From assembly GCA_003223065.1 (NCBI GenBank), contig QHXU01000053.1, positions 1 to 12,360 on the forward strand: a stretch of DNA of 12,360 bases, given 5' to 3'. Below are positions 1-9,600 of the stretch, piece by piece; the stretch's first letter is position 1; the number at the start of each line of letters is the position of its first letter. The position numbers and the translations under genes are program-made. Source of the stretch: Acidobacteriota bacterium (lineage in GTDB: Bacteria > Acidobacteriota > Terriglobia > Bryobacterales > Bryobacteraceae). The notes under the pieces were generated by a model. That model saw nothing but the letters and a program-made list of their open reading frames with translations, did not search any database and had not been told where the DNA came from.

Positions 1-1995
1 CCCGACCAGCCCGTTCTGTTTCTCAGCCGGGCTGAGATCGGCGAAGCGCGCCAAAAAGGCTTCGGGGAAATGCAGCCAGAACGCGGTGGTGTGCATCTCC
101 TGCTCCGGCATTGACAGATTGCCCGCGCCGATGTTCTCCATTGTGTAGAACTTCACCTTCTTGAACCCGACCACCTGCCGGTTCAGGCGAACTTCTCCAT
201 GAGCCGCTTTCGCGCCCCCGTACGCGCGCGCCTCGAACTCGTCCAGCTCCTTCACCTGCGTGTAGTCGATGCCGTCGGTGAAATAGTCCGAATCCACCTG
301 CCTTACGTAGGCCTTGCGGCCTTCATAATCGAAGCGTTCCACCTGGTATTGCCGCGCCTCGTGCAGGTAGATTGCTTTCTCGTGTAGCGTCGTGAGGGCG
401 TTTGAAAATGATACTTCCGCGATCACCCTGTGATCGCCCGTGATATCGACCACCACGAAGTTGTCACTCGACACGGCGCGCAGGCTGACCGCGTCGGCTG
501 GGTACGTATCCGAAGTCCAGTGCCACGCCCCGCCGGAGTGGTGAAGGAATTTCAGGTCCGCCAGGAAGCGGCACAGCTCGGCCGTATCGTGCGGGCCGAA
601 ACGTTCGCCTTCGCGGATGGGAAGCTCGAACGCGGCGCACTTCAGGTGGTTGATCAGGATCTCGAGGTTGTCCGGATTGATGTGGGCGTGCTCCGGCGGA
701 CGCTCGAAGAAATATTCGGGATGCTCGATGATGTACTGATCGAGAGGCGCGCTCGAGGCCACCAGGACAGCCAGCGCCGCCGATTGCCGCCGTCCGGCGC
801 GCCCGGCTCGCTGCCATGTCGAAGCGATGGTTCCCGGATATCCCGCCATGACCACGGCGTCGAGCGATCCGATGTCGATGCCAAGCTCCAGCGCGTTGGT
901 CGCCACCACGGCGCGGATTTCGCCGTCGCGCAGCTTGCGCTCGATCTCGCGCCGCTCCTTGGGCAGGTAGCCGCCGCGATAGCCGCGCACCCCCGGATGA
1001 TCGTCTTTCAAGTAGGTCAGGAGCAGCTCGGTCGCCAGGCGGCTGTTGGCGAACACCAGTGTCTGCTGGCCGCGGTCCAACAGCTCGCGCGCAATGCGCC
1101 GCGATTCATTCAAATAGCTGCGCCGGATGCCCAACGCACGATTCACCACCGGCGGATTGTAGAAGACCACGTACTTCTCGCCCGAAGGCGCGCCGTTTCG
1201 ATCAACCAGCTCAAAATTTATGCCGGTGAGCGCCTCCGCCAACTCCTTGGGATTGGCGATGGTCGCCGAGCAGCAAATGAACTGCGGCGAGGATCCGTAG
1301 AACTCGCAGACGCGCTTCAGCCGCCGCAACACGTTGGCCAGGTGGCTGCCAAAGACGCCCCGGTAATAGTGCAGTTCGTCGATTATGACGTAGCGCAGGT
1401 TCTCGAACGCCTTGGCCCATTTGGTGTGATGCGGAAGGATGCCGGCGTGAAGCATGTCGGGATTGGTGAGCACGACGTTCGCGCGCTCGCGAATCGCGCG
1501 GCGTGCGTCCTGTGGTGTATCTCCGTCATAGGTGAATGCCCGGAGCTCCGAACCCATCGCGTCCACCGCCGACTGAAACTCCTGGAGCTGATCTTCGGAC
1601 AGAGCCTTGGTGGGAAACAGATACATCGCCCGGGCGCCCGGTTCGGCGATCAGACGATTCAGCACCGGCAGGTTGTAGCAGAGTGTTTTGCCGCTCGCGG
1701 TCGGCGTTACGATGACCACGTTGCGGCCGCCGCTCGCGTGGGCGAATGCCTCGGCCTGATGCGAATACAGCCGGCCGATGCCGCGAGCAGTGAGCGATTC
1801 CCGCAGCGCGGGCGCAAGCGCGTCGGGAATATCGACAAACTCGCCCGCCCGGGCGGGCTGGTGCCGTATGGCTCGCACCGGCGAGTCGGGGTTCGCCATC
1901 CACTCTTCGAACCGCGCGATTGCTCCCGCCAGGCCGGTCCGGTTGGCGAGGATACGTTGACGGACGGGCTCGGGAAACCCGAGTGTTAAGTTCAT
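1..1995 (-). CDS. DEAD/DEAH-box helicase of the YprA/MrfA type (C-terminus beyond window)
   Basis: Predicted ATP-dependent superfamily 2 DNA helicase. The start is ATG at 1995-1993 with a GAAAGG-like ribosome site about 8 nt upstream. 665 codons are visible and the frame is open to base 1, so the C-terminus is outside. Helicase motifs appear in order: the HQ glutamine at residue 80, motif I TPTASGKT (97-104), Ia around FPTKAL (127-132), Ib TNPDML (177-182), motif II DELH (206-209), motif III SAT (243-245), motif IV LVFANSR (313-319), motif V around residues 365-376 and motif VI QRAGRAGR (395-402). Residues after about 440 match the middle domain of the YprA/MrfA family, whose members end in a DUF1998 region with four cysteines; that part is not visible. 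B. subtilis MrfA takes part in UvrA-independent repair of mitomycin damage. The nearby uvrA suggests a repair setting, but this is inference. A pilZ gene lies 77 nt upstream on the same strand. Confidence 0.93.
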   Translation of the reverse strand, partial: MNLTLGFPEPVRQRILANRTGLAGAIARFEEWMANPDSPVRAIRHQPARAGEFVDIPDALAPALRESLTARGIGRLYSHQAEAFAHASGGRNVVIVTPTASGKTLCYNLPVLNRLIAEPGARAMYLFPTKALSEDQLQEFQSAVDAMGSELRAFTYDGDTPQDARRAIRERANVVLTNPDMLHAGILPHHTKWAKAFENLRYVIIDELHYYRGVFGSHLANVLRRLKRVCEFYGSSPQFICCSATIANPKELAEALTGINFELVDRNGAPSGEKYVVFYNPPVVNRALGIRRSYLNESRRIARELLDRGQQTLVFANSRLATELLLTYLKDDHPGVRGYRGGYLPKERREIERKLRDGEIRAVVATNALELGIDIGSLDAVVMAGYPGTIASTWQRAGRAGRRQSAALAVLVASSAPLDQYIIEHPEYFFERPPEHAHINPDNLEILINHLKCAAFELPIREGERFGPHDTAELCRFLADLKFLHHSGGAWHWTSDTYPADAVSLRAVSSDNFVVVDITGDHRVIAEVSFSNALTTLHEKAIYLHEARQYQVERFDYEGRKAYVRQVDSDYFTDGIDYTQVKELDEFEARAYGGAKAAHGEVRLNRQVVGFKKVKFYTMENIGAGNLSMPEQEMHTTAFWLHFPEAFLARFADLSPAEKQNGLVG

Positions 1996-2017
1996 GCTTC
2001 GCCCTTTCTTCGCTTAT

Positions 2018-2070
2018 GGTAGCAAAGTCGGGGAGGCTCGGGAAACACGGGCAGAAATGCCTGTGCTACC
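2018..2070. repeat. Palindromic intergenic element between pilZ and the helicase gene
   Basis: Outer arms GGTAGCA (2018-2024) and TGCTACC (2064-2070) are perfect inverted copies. Inside lies a hairpin CACGGGCA (2046-2053), loop GAAA, TGCCTGTG (2058-2065), which is 8 bp with one G:U when read on the plus strand and one A:C mismatch on the minus strand. The inner and outer arms share two bases, so they are alternative pairings. No T-run follows on the transcribed (minus) strand, so it is not a standard terminator. It resembles short dispersed palindromes (REP-like) of GC-rich genomes; this is inferred from its form only. Confidence 0.5.
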
Positions 2071-2072
2071 GG

Positions 2073-2369
2073 CTATCGGCGGATGAACTCGTAGCGCTCG
2101 AGGGTGGCGGCGAATGCCGACTCGGCGTCGACGCGAAGGACTGTTCCCACGCACCGCAGCCGCACTTCGGCGGGAGCGCCGGGGAGTTTGGGAAGGGTAA
2201 TGAAATACTCGATCGGCGCGCCCACCTCCACCGGACCCTCGGAAGAGAACAGGACTCCCGACGAACTGACGTTCTTTGTTTCTCCTGTTGTGCTAGGACC
2301 GTCTTTAGCGCGGACAATTTCGAAAGGCAGCCGCAAGCCGAATCTTTGATTCCTTCTTTTTTCGATCAC
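2073..2369 (-). CDS. PilZ-domain protein (c-di-GMP receptor)
   Basis: A 98-residue protein made of a single PilZ domain. The two c-di-GMP-binding motifs are intact: RxxxR at residues 5-9 (RRNQR covers 5-9) and [D/N]xSxxG at 33-38 (NVSSSG). Family knowledge says such stand-alone PilZ proteins bind cyclic di-GMP and change partner activity (motility, polysaccharide or other outputs); the partner here is unknown. The start is GTG at 2369-2367. An in-frame TAA at 2384-2382 limits upstream alternatives, and starting further down would remove the RxxxR motif. There is no Shine-Dalgarno sequence before the GTG, and a good promoter lies immediately upstream, so the message may be leaderless. The helicase gene follows 77 nt downstream on the same strand and could be co-transcribed. 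Confidence 0.9.
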   Translation of the reverse strand: MIEKRRNQRFGLRLPFEIVRAKDGPSTTGETKNVSSSGVLFSSEGPVEVGAPIEYFITLPKLPGAPAEVRLRCVGTVLRVDAESAFAATLERYEFIRR

Positions 2370-2378
2370 CGTACATCG

Positions 2379-2407
2379 AATTTAAAGTTAGCGGGAGCTA
2401 AGGTCAA
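2379..2407 (-). promoter_or_regulatory. Sigma-70-type promoter for the pilZ gene
   Basis: On the minus strand TTGACC (2407-2402) and TAAATT (2384-2379) are separated by exactly 17 nt, matching the TTGACA/TATAAT consensus at 5 of 6 and about 4 of 6 positions. Expected transcription start is near 2372-2373, only a few bases before the GTG at 2369. Confidence 0.6.
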
Positions 2408-2437
2408 TAGAAGTAGCCGAAAGATAGGAAGTCCTAA

Positions 2438-2446
2438 TGCTATAGT
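2438..2446 (+). promoter_or_regulatory. Extended -10 promoter candidate toward uvrA
   Basis: TGCTATAGT is a TGn extension plus a 5-of-6 match to TATAAT. No good -35 is found at the usual distance, as is common for extended -10 promoters. It would start transcripts near 2453 and leave a leader of about 260 nt before uvrA. Confidence 0.35.
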
Positions 2447-2711
2447 ACTTTCGTTCGCGCTCATGAAAATTCTTCAACTCTCTCTAAGCAGAACACGCGG
2501 CAGCGGCCGCGCTCGTGAACGCGATACGAGATTCGGACCGGCACTTCCGCGTTGCGGCGGAGCGACCAGATGTGAGTGAGTTTTTCGCGAATGAGCATTT
2601 GGCAAGAGTTTGAGCCCGGATCGCGGCAACGCTGAGCGGCTGTTGCGGCATCGCTCTGCAGCGCAAGGAAATGAAGTCAAGGGCCGCCGGTGACTGTGGG
2701 AAAATAGGAGT

Positions 2712-5476
<2,765 letters not shown>

Positions 5477-5480
<4 letters not shown>

Positions 5481-6436
5481 GCCGGTACTCGGACCAGCCG
5501 CTCTCCTTCGAAGGGCTCAAGACTATTCCGATCGATGTGCGCGGCGGAAAGGTGCGGGTCGAAGATTTCGCGCAACCCTATCAGAAGGGCGACGGCGTGT
5601 CGCGATGGCTCGACTCATTGCCGAGGATTCTTGCCGGCGAGGTATTTCGCACCATTGTGGATGCGTTGCGCGGGGCGCGCGACCGGAAGAGAGCGATTCT
5701 GTGGGGCCTGGGAGGGCACGTCGTGAAATGCGGCCTTGCGGATGTGCTCCTTGGTCTGATGCGGCGCAGCTGGGTTACCGCCTTCGTGATGAACGGCGCC
5801 GCATCGATTCACGATTTCGAGATCGCCATCGCCGGCCAAACCAGCGAAGATGTGGAAGCTGTGCTGCCGGACGGCCGCTTCGGCGCCGCCGAAGAAACCG
5901 GGCGCGAGATGAACGTCGCAATCTCCGAGGGCCATCTCCAGGGGTTGGGTATGGGCGAGGCGCTTGGCAAGCGGCTGGAGACGCTCGCAAAACCGGCGTT
6001 CGCCCCGCATAGCCTGCTATCGGGCGCGTATAAGGCGGCCGTGCCGGTCACCGTCCACGTCGCCGTGGGAGCGGATACGCCGCACACCCATCCGCAGGCG
6101 GACGCGCCCGCGATCGGCGCGGCCACCCATCGCGATTTTCGCCTCCTTTGCTCGCTTGTGCGCAGTCTTGACCAGGGCGGCGTTTACCTGAATGTCGGAT
6201 CGGCGGTCGTTCTGCCGGAAGTGTTTTTGAAAGCCGTCTCCGTGGTGCGCAATCTCGGCAATCCGCTCGCGGGATTCACCACTGTCAACTTCGATTTTCT
6301 GCAACACTACCGGCCAAAGGTCAACGTAGTGGAGCGCCCGCACGCCCGCTCCGGCGGACGAGGCTGCGCCATTACCGGCCATCACGAGTTGATGATCCCG
6401 CTGCTCGCAGCCGCGCTCATCGAAGGCGATCGATGA
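5477..6436 (+). CDS. Conserved protein, possible deoxyhypusine-synthase-like fold
   Basis: A 319-residue cytoplasmic protein. The start is GTG at 5477, inside the uvrA stop (GTGA overlap), with GGAAGG at 5466-5471 as ribosome site; a longer frame from 5336 exists but lies within uvrA. I recognise no named enzyme. Residues 78-120 (glycine-rich GLGGHVVKCGL, then VTAFVMNGAASIHDFE) resemble the region of deoxyhypusine synthase from its TGSN loop to the TTAGG-EED stretch, judged from memory. The part near 237-262 aligns with the GGGVVKHHI stretch that carries the catalytic lysine in true deoxyhypusine synthases, but here it reads NVGSAVVLPEVF and has no lysine at that place. If the likeness is real, the reaction differs, since bacteria lack eIF5A. 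Coupling to uvrA downstream and to a CPBP protease gene (ATGA overlap) implies co-translation. Confidence 0.8.
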
Positions 6437-7113
6437 CGCGTGAGCACCCTTTTTGGGGTTACGAAGACCTGGCGCTGTTTGTGAGTGCGGTGCTGCCCTC
6501 ATTCGCGCTCGCGAAGCTGGCGGTGGGTACCGCGCGGCTTTCGAGCGACGCGATGAAAACGCTCATGTTCCAATCCCTGGTTTACGCTCTGTTGCTAGGG
6601 TCGCTGTATCTGCTGATTTCGGTGCGGTACGGGCACCCCTTCTGGCGAGCACTCGGGTGGAAAACGGCTTATCCGGGCGGTTGGCTATGCATCGTTGCGG
6701 GGCCGGTATTGGCGGTAGGAGTGGCCGGGCTCGGATCGGTATTGCGTGCGCCGGTGGTTCCGACGCCGATTGAGAATCTGGTCTCCGACCGCCGGTCGCT
6801 AGTGATCATGCTGTTTTTTCTGGCCGTGTGCGGCCCGTTGTTCGAGGAACTGGTGTTTCGCGGCTTCCTGTTCCCGCTGCTGGCCCGGTCTTTCGGAACC
6901 TGGCCGGGAATTGTGCTCGCGGCGGTCCCGTTCGCGCTGCTGCACGGCCCGCAATATCAATGGACGTGGCAGCACCTGGTGCTGGTTGGCCTGGCAGGCG
7001 TGGCGTTCGGATATGCGAGATACAAGACGGAGTCGACGGCGGCCTCCGCGATTGTGCATTCCGGTTATAACGTGACTTTCTTTGCTGGCTTCTTGATCCA
7101 GAAGTGTGTGTGA
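6433..7113 (+). CDS. CPBP-family intramembrane metalloprotease
   Basis: A 226-residue, strongly hydrophobic protein with several membrane spans (around residues 13-31, 45-63, 84-104, 123-134, 158-171 and 182-195). It carries the family motifs: EExxxR at E138/E139/R143, FxxxH at F167-H171 and HxxxN at H209-N213, which in Rce1/CAAX-type enzymes bind metal and form the active site in the membrane. Bacterial members process prenylated-like or peptide substrates, act in bacteriocin self-immunity, or are of unknown role; no bacteriocin-like gene is seen nearby. The ATG at 6433 overlaps the preceding stop (ATGA), making it the third gene of the uvrA operon. The stop is 50 nt from the end of the convergent exported-protein gene, and no strong terminator hairpin is visible between them. 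Confidence 0.9.
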   Translation: MTREHPFWGYEDLALFVSAVLPSFALAKLAVGTARLSSDAMKTLMFQSLVYALLLGSLYLLISVRYGHPFWRALGWKTAYPGGWLCIVAGPVLAVGVAGLGSVLRAPVVPTPIENLVSDRRSLVIMLFFLAVCGPLFEELVFRGFLFPLLARSFGTWPGIVLAAVPFALLHGPQYQWTWQHLVLVGLAGVAFGYARYKTESTAASAIVHSGYNVTFFAGFLIQKCV

Positions 7114-7163
7114 TTTATTGACTCACACCTGCCTGCATCAGGAAATGCCGCCACGGCGCGCCT

Positions 7164-7940
7164 TCAATCTTTCGCGGTGACTGTTTGATACCCCGCCGGT
7201 ACTTCGAATAGTGCTTGGTCCGGCTGGCTCCGCCGGATGTTCGTGAGACGGTATACGGTTTCACCATTGCGCGGATCGATATGCCGCGTCATGACGACGA
7301 TTTGCAGCTCCGGCGAATACCAGCGCTCGCTGACGATCTGGATCGCGCGATCATTGCCGATGGATCCAGGCGGGATGGTAACAGTCGTGCGCGTGCCTTC
7401 GGCCGGAACTCCTTCAATGACTTGGGTGCCGAGATTCTCTACGCTGGCTTCCTTCTTCTCCGGATTCTCACCCGGCATTACCACCACGCTGAGGCGCCGG
7501 GCCTCTTCTTTTGCAGCCGCTTCGGAGACTTTGCCTGCTAACTTGACCAACGGCATTGCTCGAGCAGTCTGCCTTCTGATATTCAGCGAATAGCTCACAC
7601 CTGCAACCGGATCGCTGATCACTGCTTCGCCGCCGCTCTCACGGCGCATGCGGCCTTCGCTGTCGCGATAAAGCGTGTAACTGGATTGCTGGTGAATGTG
7701 TGTCCCGTCAGCGAGCGTTTGGGTCGTCTCCGTCATCGCTTCGGCCGAGTAAGGCTGATTCCTGACGACTGCGCCGGTGACTCCGAGTCTGCCTTCGGAC
7801 GGTTCCACATTGCGGAGCGCAGCCTTCAGCTTGGCGACCGCCTCCTCCATCCGCGCTCTTTCTGCGGATGACTCCTGCCCGTAAAGCAGACCGCCCGTAA
7901 GCGTTGCGGCGGCGATCAGAGCCAGTGCTTGTTTCTTCAT
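7164..7940 (-). CDS. Exported protein of an acidobacterial type, unknown function
   Basis: A 258-residue protein with a clear signal peptide: KK at residues 2-3, a hydrophobic core at 5-20 and probable cleavage near residue 21-22 before QESS. No lipobox cysteine is present, so it should be periplasmic or secreted. A coiled-coil-prone helix (about 26-43) precedes a beta-rich body. The stretch with DSEGRMRRES then ISDPVAGVSYSL (about 93-120) is typical of a family common in acidobacteria, for which I know no biochemical role. The start is ATG at 7940 with an AGGAG ribosome site (within 7949-7956). It is the last gene of the receiver/sigma/anti-sigma operon, 24 nt after the anti-sigma stop, so it is a candidate envelope target or sensor partner of that system. 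Confidence 0.85.
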   Translation of the reverse strand: MKKQALALIAAATLTGGLLYGQESSAERARMEEAVAKLKAALRNVEPSEGRLGVTGAVVRNQPYSAEAMTETTQTLADGTHIHQQSSYTLYRDSEGRMRRESGGEAVISDPVAGVSYSLNIRRQTARAMPLVKLAGKVSEAAAKEEARRLSVVVMPGENPEKKEASVENLGTQVIEGVPAEGTRTTVTIPPGSIGNDRAIQIVSERWYSPELQIVVMTRHIDPRNGETVYRLTNIRRSQPDQALFEVPAGYQTVTAKD

Positions 7941-7964
7941 GATCTGTTCTCCTCTCGGATGGAA

Positions 7965-8516
7965 TTACTGTAGAAATCGAATGGCCCGGGCGCGCCCGTC
8001 GTCACCGACGATCACTTCGGCTTGAATCGAACCGGGCAGGCGCACCTCGACGACGGTGCCGATCTGCATGGGATCGCCGGTGTCGAGAGCCAGGAAATAG
8101 TCGACCTTCGGCCGGCGATGACGCTTACGAGCGGGAGCCGTCGTTCGATTACTGGCGGCGGGCCTCGGTGCGGGTGTGACGATTGCGGGGTGCTTGGCAG
8201 CGGGCGGCGGAACCGAGTCCGGATGCCGGGTGAAAAGGACCGCCAGAACCACAGCGGCAGCCAGCGTCCCCGCGACCGCTGCGGCCCATCCGCGGCGGCG
8301 CGGGCGCGCGATGCTAGGCGCAGGTTCTGGGAAGGGCTCTCCGGCGAGCGCGTCGAACAGAGCGTTCACCCGCGCGGCCGTCGATTGAACGGCTTCCAGA
8401 TTCGCGGTACACACCCGGCAGCCAGACAGGTGCGACGCGGCCGCCCGCATTTCGGACTCGCCCAGTTCGCGATCCAGGTATGCCTGCAGTACCCCCAGAT
8501 CCAGACAGGAATTCAT
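7965..8516 (-). CDS. Zinc-finger (ZAS) anti-sigma factor, membrane-spanning
   Basis: A 183-residue single-pass membrane protein expected to hold the adjacent ECF sigma factor inactive. The N-terminal cytoplasmic part has the zinc-binding anti-sigma signature HxxxCxxC at H29, C33 and C36, after a helix with ALxxYLDREL-like form (10-18). One transmembrane segment lies at about 77-95, preceded by basic residues RPRRR (71-75), which fits an N-in orientation. The external part starts with a Pro/Ala/basic linker (about 103-138) and ends in a small beta-rich tail (139-183). The ATG at 8516 overlaps the sigma stop (ATGA), the usual coupling that keeps the pair in balance. The linker could be the site of regulated cleavage, but no protease for it is evident here; the CPBP protease gene across the convergent gap is only a neighbour. 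Confidence 0.93.
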   Translation of the reverse strand: MNSCLDLGVLQAYLDRELGESEMRAAASHLSGCRVCTANLEAVQSTAARVNALFDALAGEPFPEPAPSIARPRRRGWAAAVAGTLAAAVVLAVLFTRHPDSVPPPAAKHPAIVTPAPRPAASNRTTAPARKRHRRPKVDYFLALDTGDPMQIGTVVEVRLPGSIQAEVIVGDDGRARAIRFLQ

Positions 8517-9142
8517 GACTCGCTCCCATACAACTCTGCGTACCTCTTCTCGAATGCCGCCATCGATCGCGCCAGAAGTTTTCCAACTGACGCAGGATTG
8601 ATCTTCAGAACCTCCGCCGCTTCCTGGTACGAGAAGCCGGCATGACGCAGCAACAGGAGCCGCGCGTCGGAGGGTTTCAACAAAGCGAGCACGCGGCGCA
8701 CACGCTGCTGGCGCTCGGCGCGCAGAAGGTTATCGAGCGGATTCGCGGCGGGCGAGGCCCGGAGAGCCTCCACGCCCGCGGCACGCTCGTAGTGCGTGCG
8801 CCGCACCCGTAGCTTCAGAGCATCAAGGCCGAGGTTCATCGCCGTGCGGTACAGCCAGCCTTCAAGGTTTCCGCCCGGACGCAGTAACGCAGGGCGGGCC
8901 AGAAGACGGCAGAGTGTCTCCGAAGCCAATTCTTCCGCCTGTCCGCGTTCGCCCGTGATGCGCACGAGGAGCGCGACCAGTCGCTGATACTGCACCCGAT
9001 AGACATCCTCCGGATTAGCATCAAGCGCCGAGCCTGGTAGGCTCAAAGGGATGTGGTCGCTTCCGTCCACCGTCAATATAACGACGGCCGGGGAATGTTT
9101 GTGACAGTAGAGAAACCCGGAATGGCGCTGCTCCGCCTTCAA
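8513..9142 (-). CDS. ECF-family RNA polymerase sigma factor
   Basis: A 209-residue extracytoplasmic-function sigma factor. Sigma region 2 covers about residues 48-112 (helix with GQAEELASETL at 67-77 and the -10-binding helix with LEGWLYRTAMNLGLDALK at 93-110). Region 4 covers about 143-203, with a helix-turn-helix (170-197) in which SYQEAAEVL is the usual first helix. The start is the TTG at 9142-9140, which overlaps the TGA of the upstream receiver gene (TTGA); AAGAG lies just upstream. This gives about 45 residues before region 2, longer than usual for ECF factors, so an internal TTG or GTG near residues 23-25 is a possible alternative. It is followed by its anti-sigma gene with a 4-nt overlap. 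Expected role: directs polymerase to an envelope or stress regulon. Confidence 0.92.
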   Translation of the reverse strand: MKAEQRHSGFLYCHKHSPAVVILTVDGSDHIPLSLPGSALDANPEDVYRVQYQRLVALLVRITGERGQAEELASETLCRLLARPALLRPGGNLEGWLYRTAMNLGLDALKLRVRRTHYERAAGVEALRASPAANPLDNLLRAERQQRVRRVLALLKPSDARLLLLRHAGFSYQEAAEVLKINPASVGKLLARSMAAFEKRYAELYGSES

Positions 9143-9600
9143 CGTCTCTTAAGTTCTTCAGCTATCGGCCGCAGGTGGTCGTAGCAGCGAAAGCATTCTA
9201 GAAGCTTGCCGTCGTCAAGCGGTTTCAGCACATACGCCGACTCTTTGATGCCAAACTCCCTTTGAAACAATCCGCGTTCAGCCTCTGACCCTGTCACGAC
9301 GCAGATCGGGAGCTGGTCACAGTTCGGAATCGCCCGGAGCACCTCAATTCCCGTGAGCCGTGGAAGGCTGATATCGAGCACTATCAGATCCGGGTCCGGC
9401 GCCTTCTCGTATTCCCCGCGCTTGAGCAGGAAATCCACCGCTTTCTCTCCGTCAGTGACGACTGAGAGCGCGTATACTGCGCCCAATTGTTCAAGGATGA
9501 TCTTCAACCAGTGTATGTCGGCGTAGTTGTCTTCTGCCGCGAACAGTTGAATCCGGCGCATGATTTCTGGATCCGCCGAGCAACGAAAGGGTTTGGTCAT
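9139..9600 (-). CDS. Single-domain response regulator, Rcp1-like
   Basis: A receiver domain alone, without a DNA-binding output. Counting from ATG at 9600, the acidic pair is E23/D24, the phospho-acceptor is D76 (in VLDISLP), the switch threonine is T103 and the conserved lysine is K126 followed by proline. The extended, charged loop before D76 (KRGEYEKAPDPD) is typical of the Rcp1 group, which works with phytochrome-like kinases. The protein is 153 residues from this start. Receivers of this group usually begin close to the IQLF strand, so ATG at 9561 (residue 14) is an equally good start; neither has a strong ribosome site. Its stop overlaps the sigma start (TTGA). It is divergent from a histidine kinase that probably phosphorylates it (inference from position and subtype). 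Confidence 0.92.
   Translation of the reverse strand: MTKPFRCSADPEIMRRIQLFAAEDNYADIHWLKIILEQLGAVYALSVVTDGEKAVDFLLKRGEYEKAPDPDLIVLDISLPRLTGIEVLRAIPNCDQLPICVVTGSEAERGLFQREFGIKESAYVLKPLDDGKLLECFRCYDHLRPIAEELKRR

Larger units (their letters stand above)
2370..2711. other. Divergent control region between pilZ and uvrA
   Basis: A stretch of 342 nt without a convincing gene. It holds the minus-strand pilZ promoter and a plus-strand extended -10 candidate. The remainder (about 2460-2711) would be a long uvrA leader. A 38-codon frame begins at ATG 2463, but it is Arg-rich with no ribosome site and no recognisable family. No LexA-type operator could be recognised; the consensus for this lineage is not certain to me. 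Confidence 0.5.

Noticed and set aside
430..1989. 519-codon plus-strand open frame
   Set aside because: It lies fully opposite the helicase gene, whose minus-strand frame has all helicase motifs; the plus frame has no recognisable domain and arises from GC-rich codon use.
2046..2065. Hairpin as a Rho-independent terminator between pilZ and the helicase gene
   Set aside because: No T-run follows it on the minus strand, and the minus-strand stem has a mismatch.
1920..2579. 219-codon plus-strand frame spanning the pilZ region
   Set aside because: It is antisense to the intact PilZ motifs and crosses an intergenic region; no domain or ribosome site.
2463..2579. 38-codon plus-strand frame starting just after the extended -10 candidate
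   Set aside because: Arg-rich, no Shine-Dalgarno, no known leader-peptide pattern; not enough to call a gene.
7114..7163. Bidirectional terminator between the convergent CPBP and exported-protein genes
   Set aside because: Only weak 4-bp pairings (for example CCTG/CAGG, GCCG/CGGC) and no flanking T-runs were found.
9075..9107. Possible sigma-70 promoter (TATATT with CTGTCA) inside the 5' part of the sigma gene
   Set aside because: The spacer is 21 nt and the -35 match is poor; it would also lie within the coupled coding region.
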